Below are positions 56,696 through 64,000 of a stretch of 64,000 nt of DNA, one piece after another (position 1 is the stretch's first letter; every line of letters starts with the position of its first letter). The position numbers were made by a program, and so were the translations under genes. The DNA comes from Cynocephalus volans (taxonomy: Eukaryota > Chordata > Mammalia > Dermoptera > Cynocephalidae): assembly GCF_027409185.1 (NCBI RefSeq), contig NC_084462.1, positions 30,479,577 through 30,543,576 on the forward strand. Reading direction: 5' to 3'. Below the pieces are notes generated by a model. It searched no databases, was not told the origin of the DNA, and worked only from the letters and a program-made list of their open reading frames with translations.

Positions 56696-57055
56696 GGCCC
56701 AAAATGGTGCTTTTTTATTCAGTAATATATTCAACTAGTTGCGTGCTTTTTGTGTGTCTGCCCTGGGCCCTGGGGATATAGAAATGACTCAGATGCATGA
56801 TCTCTATCCTCAAGGAACCCATCACCAAATGGAGAATCTATACATGTAAATGACAATACAGGTTATTAATGCCACAAGCTGGATTAGTTTAAGCGGTTGC
56901 ATGAGCTGCCAGAGGAAACAGCTCACTCAGTCTTAGGTGGTCCAGGAAGACTTCCTGGAAGCCATCAAAAACCCAGAACCTAGCACAGAGCCTGGCACAA
57001 GGTAGGCACTCAACAAATATTTGCGGATTAAATAAAGTATCTTCTATGTTGACCA
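56696..57055. repeat. L2 LINE ends (antisense, then sense)
   Basis: 56750-56965 is antisense L2 ('cctggggatatagaaatgactcagatgcatgatctctatcctcaaggaaccc', 'gaggtggtccagg'-like 'taggtggtccaggaagacttcctgg'). 56975-57045 is a sense L2/MIR tail ('agcacagagcctggcacaaggtaggcactcaacaaatatttgcgg'). Confidence 0.65.
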
Positions 57056-57369
57056 AAAGTGCCTTCTACACTGACTCCTTAAACACCAAATAAGTATTGG
57101 CTAGACCAAATGGAGAGGACCATATCTGTATCAGCTAGGACTCCTTTCACCTTCACCGAGCAGCAGAAATAGAGGTTTATTTTTCCCACATAATAAGAAG
57201 TTCAGAGATAGGTGGTAGTTACTATTGGCCCAGCATCTCAGGGATGTCAGAAATAACATCTTGATTATTCTCTTGATCTTTACCTTATGGTCACAAGACA
57301 GTTCCCATAGCCCCAGACATTCACATCTGCCTCCTAAATCCAAAGAGAGTGAAGCGTGGTATCAACGTG

Positions 57370-59193
57370 GGCCTCTCCTTTTATTTTGCTTGTTTGTTTG
57401 TTTGTTTGTTTGTTTGTTTGTTTTTCATTAAACTCTGTTTTAATGGGTATCAAAATTCTGTGACAGATTTTTGGTCAAGTTGTTTCCATTAAAAAGTGCT
57501 GATTTTAAAAACTAATAACTTAAAACTGCCATACACACACAAAAAAAAATGGCCCACAAAACATTCTGCTTCCTTCTGAAGGTTTTGTGATACATTGTTA
57601 TCATTAACCAGTCTTTTACTATTAGCCTTACACGGCCAATTGTGATAAACGGTTCTGATATCGTTCTTCCACCACTGATTAAGGCTGGGGTGGCAGGTAT
57701 TAGGGATAATATTCATTTAGCCTTCCGAGCTTTCTGGGCAGACTTGGTGACCTTGCCAGCTCCAGCAGCCTTCCTGTCCACTGCTTTGATGACACCCACA
57801 GCAACTGTCTGTCTCATATCACGAACAGCAAAATGACCCAGAGCAAGAATAGTCAAAGAAGCTTTCAACACACATGGGCTTGCCAGGAACCGTATCAACA
57901 ATGGCAGCATCACCAGATTTCAAGAATTTAGGGCCATTTTCCAGCTTCTTACCAGAATGCTTCTTATCGATCTTTTCCTTCAGCTCAGCAAACTTGCAAG
58001 CAATGTGAGCTGTGTGACAATTCAGTACAGGGGCATGCATAACCAGCACTGATTTAGCCTGGATGATTCAGGATAATCACCGGAGCAGTGAAGCCAGCTG
58101 CTTCCATTGGTGGGTCATTTTTGCTGTCACCAGCAACATTGCCACGATGAACACCTTTGACAGACACATTCTTAACACTGAAGCCCACACTGTCTCCAGG
58201 AAGAGCTTCACTCAAAGCTTCATGGTGCATTTCAACAGACTTTACTTCAGCTGTAATACTGACTGGAGCAAAGGTGACCACCATGCCAGGTCTGAGAACA
58301 CCAGTCTCTACTCAGCCCACAGGGACAATACCAATACCACCAATTTTGTAGACATCCTGGAGGGGCAGACACAAGGGCTTGTCAGTTGAACAAGTTGGTG
58401 ACAAGATGCAATCCAGAGCTTCAAGCAGTGTAGTTCCACTGGCATCGCCATCTCTACGGGTGACTTTCCACCCTTTGAACCAAAGCATATTAGCTCTTGG
58501 CTCCATCATGTTGTCACCATTCCAACCAGAAACTGGCACAAATTCTACTGTATTGGGGTTGTAGCCAATTTTCTTACTGTAGGTGCTGACTTCCTTAATG
58601 ATTTCCTCGTATCTCTTCTGGCTGTAGGGTGGCTCAGTAGAATCCACTTTGTTAAAACCAACAATCAGTTGTTTCACACCCAGTGTGTAAGCCAGAGGAC
58701 CATGCTCACGGGTCTGCCCATTCTTGGAGATACCAGCTTCAAACTCACCAACACCAGCAGCAACAATCAGGACAGCACAGTCAGCCTGTGATGTGCCTGT
58801 AATCGTGTTTTTGATAAAGTCTCTGTGTCCTGGGGCATCAATGATAGTCACCTAATACTTGCTGGTCTCAAGTTTCCACAGGGAGATATCAATGGTGATA
58901 CCACACTCACGTTCAGCGTTCAGTTTATCCAAGACCCAGGCATACTTGAAGGAGCCCTTTCCCATCTCAGCAGCCTCCTTCTCAAACTTTTTGATAGTTC
59001 TTTTGTCGAACCCAACACATTTGTAGATCAGATGGCCAGTAGTAGTGGACTTGCCCGAATCTACGTGTCCAATGACAAATGATGTTAATATGAGTCTTTT
59101 CCTTTCCCATTTTGGCTTTGATTTAGCGGTGGTTTTCACAACACCTGTGTTCTGGCAGCAAACCCATCGTGAAAAAGCTGGCCTCTCCTTTTA
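57370..59193 (-). pseudogene. EEF1A1P: EEF1A1 processed pseudogene, full length, with target duplication
   Basis: A retrocopy of the mRNA for translation elongation factor 1-alpha 1, the GTPase that delivers aminoacyl-tRNA to the ribosome. Homology to the complete 462-codon protein runs without introns from the ATG complement at 59108-59110 to the TGA complement at 57713-57715. The GTP-binding motif GHVDSGKST and the end [13 protein letters not shown] are readable in broken frames. Lesions seen: a one-base frameshift near codon 11 (about 59073-59085), TAG at 58852-58854, TGA at 58312-58314, TAA at 58054-58056, a 4-nt insertion (about 58033-58040) and another frameshift near 57845-57860. The 5' UTR is complete to the TOP start (CTTTTTC complement, 59171-59177). 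The 3' UTR (57425-57712) ends in a tail now reading (AAAC)n. The 14-bp duplication 'ggcctctcctttta' flanks it (57370-57383, 59180-59193). It is not expected to yield protein. Confidence 0.97.
57384..57424 (+). repeat. (TTTG)n run, the converted poly(A) tail of the EEF1A1 retrocopy
   Basis: Eight or so TTTG units on the plus strand (AAAC on the coding strand) lie exactly where the retrocopy's A tail is expected, between its 3' UTR and the left target duplication. Growth of a tetranucleotide microsatellite from an A tail is a known path. Confidence 0.9.
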
Positions 59194-59330
59194 AAGAAAA
59201 ACTTTCCCTTAGATGTGCCCCAATAGGTTTCTGCTCACTTATCCTTGGCCAGACCTTGCTACGTGGCTATCCCTAGCTGTAAGAGAACCCGAGAAAGTAA
59301 AACTTTTGCTTTTATGTGCTGGAGTGAAGG

Positions 59331-59649
59331 CAAGCATGGAGGAAGGAAGTCGGGATTGTGGGCCAACCAGCCTAAGCAGCCATAGTGTTCCCAAGTGTGT
59401 TGTAGCTCATCGCTTCCTTCTTTCACTTACTGTCCATCCAGTTGGCTAACAACCATTCCACATTATCTTTGTGTTAGGTTCTAAGTGAGGGATGATGGCC
59501 CTGACTTGAGATGCAAACAAATCATGATAACATCTTGTAACAAGGACAGCAATGCAAATGAGCAGAGAAGATTGGGGAGCTTTTCTAGAGAAGTCTTTTT
59601 CCACCCTCTTCATGTGCCTTTTCCCGTCCATCTTCCTCCCGCTCCAATT
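59331..59649. other. Unassigned DNA
   Basis: No named repeat or gene. Confidence 0.35.
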
Positions 59650-59697
59650 ACTCAAGTTCTGACTATTTGTGGTAAAATACACACAACATAAAATTTA

Positions 59698-59892
59698 CCA
59701 TCTTAACCATTTTTTTTTCTTTTTTGTGACCGGTAAGGGGATCACAACCCTTGGCTTGGTGTCGCCCGCACCGCGCTCAGCCAGTGAGTGCACCAGCCAT
59801 CCCTATATAGGATCCGAACCTGCGGCCTCGGCGCTACCAGTGCCGCACTCCCCCAAGTGAGCCACGGGTTCAGCCCCATCTTAACCATTTTT
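59698..59892 (-). mobile_element. CYN-type SINE, longer dimer form, with target duplication
   Basis: Body about 59711-59875 on the minus strand. The flanks 'ccatcttaaccattttt' (59698-59714 overlapping the T tail, and 59876-59892) are a 17-bp target duplication. Minus-strand order: 'ggggctgaacccgtggctcac', B box (complement of 59810-59820), 'tatatagggatgg', 'gctgagcgcggtgcgggcg', then a second unit half 'acaccaagccaagggttgtgatccccttaccgg', which matches the 3' half of the monomer at 47.7 kb, then an A-rich tail. Confidence 0.88.
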
Positions 59893-60171
59893 AAGTGTAT
59901 GGTTCAGTAGCATTAAGTATATTTACTTTGTTGCACAGCCAATCTCCAGAACTCTTTTTATCTTGCAAAACTGAAACTGTACCCATTAAACAACTCCTCA
60001 TGTCCCCCTTCCCCCAGCCCCCAGCAACCACCGTTCTACTCAGTGTCTGTATGAACTTGACTACTCTAAGTATCTCATATAAGTGGAATCAAGAAGTATT
60101 TGTCCTTTTGCAACTGGCTTATTTCACTTAGCAAAATATCCTCAAGTTTCATCCATGTTGTAGCACATGTC

Positions 60172-60274
60172 AGAATTTCCTTCCTTTTTTTAATTTTTTT
60201 TTAAATTTTATTTTATCAATATACAATGTAGTTGATTTTCATGTCCCTTTACCCATAGAATTTCCTTCCTTTTT
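60172..60274 (-). mobile_element. 67-bp 5'-truncated L1 micro-insertion with 18-bp target duplication
   Basis: 'agaatttccttccttttt' flanks the insert at 60172-60189 and 60257-60274. The insert (60190-60256), read on the minus strand, ends 'aatcaactacattgtatattgataaaataaaattt' plus an A run. This is the 3' end of the full-length LINE-1 at 21165-21205 ('aatcagccacaatgtatatcgacaaaataaaattt'), with few differences. So it is an extreme 5' truncation of the same L1 lineage. Confidence 0.88.
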
Positions 60275-60593
60275 AAGGCTGAATAATATTTCATTGTATG
60301 AATATGCCACATTTTGTTTATACATTTATCCACTGATGGAGTCGAGAGACATCACATCCTATCTATCTTTTAATGCCCAAACAAAAATGCTTTCTCCCAT
60401 GATGACCAGAACAGTCCCATGCTCAGGATCCCTCCTCAGTGTAATCACTGTCTCCATGAGAAATAAATAAACGTCTATTTGTTTAAGCCACTGATATTCC
60501 ATGCTTTCTGTTAGTCAAAGCCAAACCTAATCTTTATTAATATACCTCATTTGTCAAATGGATATACCTCCAAGGGCTGATAATCAGATGATA

Positions 60594-61003
60594 TGTATAT
60601 TAGTTTGCTTGGGCTGCCGTAACAAAATACCACAGACTGAGTGGCTTAAACAACAGAAATTTGTTTTCTCCCAGTTCTGAAGGCTAGAAATCCAAGCTGA
60701 AGGTGTAGGCAAGGCTGGTTTCTCCTGAGACCTCTCTCCATGGCTTGCAGACAGCCACCTTCTTGCCCCATCCTCACGTGGCCTTTCTTCTATGGGCAAG
60801 CACCCATGGTGTCTCTGTGTCCAAATCTCCTCTTCTTATAAAAACACTAGTCAGATTAGATTAGGGCCCACCTGCATGGCCCCATTTTAAACTTAATCAT
60901 CTCAGTAAAGGCCCTGTCTCCAAATACAATCACAGTCAGAGGTAAAGGGGATTACATCTTCAACCATGAATTTGCAGCAGGGGACAGCACAATTCAGTTA
61001 ATA
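60594..61003 (-). mobile_element. MLT1-type MaLR LTR (antisense)
   Basis: 'tgtatattagtttgcttgggctgccgtaacaaaataccacagactgagtggcttaaacaacag', 'ctgaaggctagaaatccaagctgaaggtg', 'gtctctgtgtccaaatctcctcttcttataaaaacactagtcagattagattagggcccacc', ending 'gggacagcacaattcag', are antisense MLT1 landmarks in order. Confidence 0.88.
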
Positions 61004-63558
61004 ATAGTATGTAACTCTGTGGTCGTACCAGTTGCTAAAATATTCACATACCAATCAATAAGTAGAAGTCACCCCAACCTCCTGAGTGACCTGCCTTTCT
61101 CCCCTACATCCCCAGAATCCCCCATCTTCCTGCAGGCAAAAGGTTAATGCTGGACTAGTCGTTAGACATTTTTAATATCCTCTCTGCTTCTATCCTATCA
61201 TGATAATACCTATAAAGTACTTAACATAGTATCTGGAACCTAGTAAATAACAAATTTTTGATGTTATTAAATAATAATTATTATAGGACATTTAGAAACC
61301 AGGCACTATAAACCACTTAGAAAGAACTTGATAGTCCTTTTTAGAAAAACATTCTGTCCAAACACTGTTTAAATCAGCTCAATTTAACTTAGGTCAACGA
61401 CCTAAGCCACTTCATGGAATTTGTTTCCAGTCTGAGAAACAAAGCTTCTGAAAAATCTGAAAGGTTGCAGAGACCACTGGCTGGGGGTGTTCTGACAGGT
61501 GGCAGGGAAGTCCTGGTGGGGGCCCAGCCAGCGTGGCCCTCTGACTCAAAGGCTGTGCTCCTGCACGAGATGAACCTGTCTCTCCCAAGCTCTTCATTCT
61601 AGCTTGGCCCTTGTGCACAAGGGAAAAAATACAAAAAATGAAGAATTCAGTTAAAAATCACCTGTTTTGCTTCAGCTTTATAAATAGTACAGTAGTGGGT
61701 TGGGTTTTTGGTGGTTTGTTTTTAGGTGATAAATGTCTCCCACCTCTCCAGGTAACTGCACTTACCAGCCACACTAATCCCCTTAGCTCGTGTGCACAAG
61801 TCCTGCCACAACCATCAGCTTGGCTGGTGTTCACCCCCAGCCAGTGGTCCTGATGTCCTCCCCCACCCCTGCCTATCAGAACAGGGGCTCAGCCTGTGTT
61901 TCCAAGGTAAGACCTTGGATTCCCACTTGAATCTGCCCAGACTTCGCTGCAACGGTGAATTCCAGGCCTCTCACTCTCTCCCTCTATGCTGCAGATTAAA
62001 ATTTTTAAATTCCCGCAGGAGGTGAGTCAAATCAGCAGGAGGAGACGTGTTACAGAATGACCTGCGAGGGTGTCATCAGCAGGTCTGACCAACAAAAACG
62101 CTGTGCTTGGGCAGCATGTGAGTGTGGTCTCAGTGTCACAAGGACAGAACCTTCAGCCGGAGCTAGCCGGGTCTGCCCAGAGCGGCCGTGGGGCAGACGC
62201 CCGGTGGTTGATAAAAGAACAAGACGCCTGGAATGATCTGATAAGGAGCAGGTCCCACCATGGAATCTTAAACAGAGCAGGGCACGCTCAGAATGGTGAT
62301 GGAGTCCCTCCATTCTGTGGGCGGGTGACAGCAGAAGGCCAGCAGCAGGGAAAGGATGGTTGGGGCAGACACTACAGCACTTGGCTCAAAGGGGACGGAT
62401 CCCAACCTATGTTGGGTGACAGTGGGAAGAGACACTGCTGGGAGTCTGCAGAGTGGATGCTGTAAGGAGGGGCAAGGATTTGGTCATTGTCTGAACATGG
62501 GGTGCGGAAGGCATAGGAATCAGAGTTGGAAGTGCCAGATTCGTCCCCCAAGGAAAGAAGAAACTACTAGAACTGGAATCAGGGCTCTCAGAAAACAACT
62601 GGATGCAAAAAGCCAAAGCCTGACATTCCAGAAAAGGAGCAGAGAAGCTCTCTGACCTCAGGCTAATGGGAAAATAGTCTGCTATTAAAGTCTGGAGCAG
62701 CAAACCTAGCCCCACCCCTGGACGTAATGACAGCCTGCAAGGTGATGGAACAAAAATGGGTAAACATGGCCAAAACGTGCCTTAAAGTCAGTGGGGTGCT
62801 GGAGCCAGCTCTCACCTGGAAATTTGCACAGCCATTATTAAAAATTAAATTATATAAACTTAAAATTAAATAAACTATATTAAAACCAAAGGGGATAAAT
62901 ATTTAAAACTCATCACTTCCTAATTATTTTACTGTTACCACAATCTATGCCCTTGGGGTTGTTTGTATCTGCTGTATCTGTGCTGTGCAAACGCTAGAAA
63001 AGGGGACACTACCGCACATCTCTTCCCAACTCTGTGTTTAATGAGGTTGCATTTGTAGTTTGCAATCAGACATGGTGAGATTATTTACCCCACAGAAACT
63101 GGCACATGCTACATATCAGCTCTTCCAGGTCAGGGTTCCTTGAAGCAGCCTTCTGTTAGCATGAAAGCTGGGCAAAAGCCAGATGTTCCTCAATGAACAA
63201 GGGCCAATGCCCTTCCTCAAGGTGGTATTCAATCCTTAGAAGCTTCTTCCATCTATCGGTCTTGCAACCTCTGGCTCCCAGGGTGCAAGGCTGAGGCAGG
63301 AACAGAACCTTTAAGTGGTCTGCATTAAAGCCTTCGCTGTGTTCAGGATCTCCAGACCCTCTCCAAGTCTCTCCTCTGTAGTTAAGGAGGCTTCTTCAGG
63401 GCAACAGTAGATTTCCTGCTGCTTCCAGCCTCCTTCCAAAGTTAAGCCCCTGGGTTCAATCAAGTGTCCAGAGATATGTTGTCAGGATATGCCAAGAGAT
63501 GGGCGGGACACTCCCCCGCCCCACCCCAACACCACAGTCAGTTTAAACCAAGCAGTTT
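61004..63558. other. Mostly unassigned DNA
   Basis: 61185-61260 ('gataatacctataaagtacttaacatagtatctgg') is a small sense MIR tail. Elsewhere I see no named repeat. A 131-codon plus frame (62070-62465) and an 87- and a 102-codon minus frame overlap in the moderately GC-rich 62.0-62.7 kb. No domain or splice context supports a gene. Confidence 0.4.
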
Positions 63559-64000
63559 TGTTACCAGAAAGCAATTCTAGGTTCTTGGTCACACCATGAA
63601 GAAAAATCTTTCACAGGACCTACAGGGGTCCATGCTGCAGCAAGCACCTGTACAAGGAAAGGAAAGGAAGAGCGATAGACAGTCGAAATATTCAAACAGT
63701 AGGACTTCCTTGCAAAGCAAAAGTACACACAGAAAGATGTGCAGGCATCCTTGCAAGTGAGGAGTACACCAGAGTGCGCCATGGATTCTTAAGCGGAGGG
63801 TTTATATATTGTTTGGGGATGGCGGTGTTTCTCTATCCTAACTAAGGGGAAGAATATTCAGCCATGGGGGAGGATCTAAGGTGATTAAGGCCTGATAGGT
63901 CCATGTGAGGTCGCATCAGCTTTCTGTCTTGTGTCCCTGAGTCTCTGAAGTTTTTGGTCATGTGCAGTGGGGTCACTTTTCCCTTAACTTTGCCCTTCTT
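63559..64000 (-). mobile_element. Second LTR of the family at 1755-2432, inverted, cut by the window end
   Basis: Read on the minus strand, it runs parallel to 2037-2432: 'gttaagggaaaagtga', 'acttcagagactcaggga', 'gctgatgcgacctcacatgg', 'gctgaatattcttcc', 'ttagttaggatagagaaacacc', a TATA-like box (aatatataaacc, complement of about 63803-63814), 'cgactgtctatcgctcttcc', and the end 'gaacctagaattgctttctggtaaca' at 63559. It is clearly related but diverged, with a U5 insert of some tens of bases relative to the first copy. Whether internal retroviral sequence lies beyond is impossible to say, but the sequence before 63559 is not retroviral, so this edge is an outer or solo-LTR boundary, or would lead into a body if that body had been present. 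Confidence 0.8.

Larger units (their letters stand above)
57125..59330 (+). repeat. Unclassified ancient repeat, copy 3, split by the EEF1A1 retrocopy
   Basis: Left part 57125-57369 ('tatcagctaggactcctttcaccttc...gcagaaatagaggtttattttt'), right part 59194-59330 ('gccagaccttgctacgtggctatccctagctgtaagag'). It shares an end block with the copies at 24450 and 42555. Confidence 0.5.
59650..60350 (-). repeat. L1M 3' UTR (antisense) carrying two later insertions
   Basis: 'tgtggtaaaatacacacaacataaaatttaccatcttaaccatttttaagtgtatggttcagtagcattaag', 'caaaactgaaactgtacccattaaacaac', 'gaatcaagaagtatttgtccttttgcaactggcttatttcacttagc' and 'ggctgaataatatttcattgtatg' are a well-known antisense placental L1 3' end. 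It is interrupted by a CYN SINE (59711-59875) and an L1 micro-insertion (60190-60256). Confidence 0.9.

Noticed and set aside
57713-59110. Possible functional EEF1A1 gene
   Set aside because: No introns, three in-frame stops, at least three frameshifts, poly(A) remnant and target duplication: a processed pseudogene.
1755-64000. The two end LTRs as one giant provirus or a terminal inverted repeat unit
   Set aside because: They are inverted, strongly diverged, 61 kb apart and separated by unrelated older repeats. Independent insertions explain them.

Overview
This window is nuclear DNA from a placental mammal, and it is almost entirely intergenic or intronic. I found no functional host protein-coding gene. 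The best clue to the species is a set of three tRNA-Ile-like SINEs (6508-6661, 47699-47810, 59711-59875). From memory these match the CYN SINE family described from colugos (Dermoptera: Galeopterus, Cynocephalus). I therefore infer a colugo. The older repeats (MIR, L2, CR1/L3, MLT1, MST, MER5A-like) are shared by all placentals and fit this.

Layout. 1-9.0 kb: old MIR, L2 and L1M remnants, a retroviral-type LTR at 1755-2432 with an internal 83-bp duplication, and one CYN SINE. 9.0-14.4 kb: an MST LTR, L2 in both orientations and an MLT1 LTR. 14.4-21.3 kb: the main feature, a full-length LINE-1 on the + strand with a perfect 17-bp target-site duplication, a GC-rich 5' UTR, an intact 326-codon ORF1, and an ORF2 of exactly 1275 codons broken only by two TGA codons. 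21.3-32.5 kb: an L1 3' fragment, a long CT microsatellite, MLT1, L2, MIR, a mariner-like MITE, an L2/MER5A-like/MST nest, and an old L1M region holding a U6 snRNA pseudogene. 32.5-35.9 kb: one L2 copy split by stacked L1M 3' ends. 35.9-57 kb: MIR, L2, a Tigger-like MITE, MLT1, CR1/L3, two MST LTRs and another CYN SINE. 57.1-59.3 kb: a full-length EEF1A1 processed pseudogene on the - strand, inserted in an old repeat. 59.6-61 kb: an antisense L1M carrying a CYN SINE and a 67-bp L1 micro-insertion, then an MLT1 LTR. 63.56-64 kb: a second LTR of the same family as the one at 1.8 kb, inverted and cut by the window end.

How the parts relate. The LINE-1 encodes, or encoded, the machinery (ORF1 RNA-binding protein, ORF2 endonuclease/reverse transcriptase) that mobilises L1 itself, the CYN SINEs and processed pseudogenes. 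The EEF1A1 copy, two of the SINEs, the 3' fragment at 22 kb and the micro-insertion at 60.2 kb all have the A-rich tail and 16-19 bp target duplication expected of that route; the SINE at 6.5 kb has a shorter 11-bp one. I see no prokaryotic-style system, CRISPR array or new gene cluster. Repeat names are by recognition only and no database was searched, so subfamily names and outer edges of old repeats are approximate.
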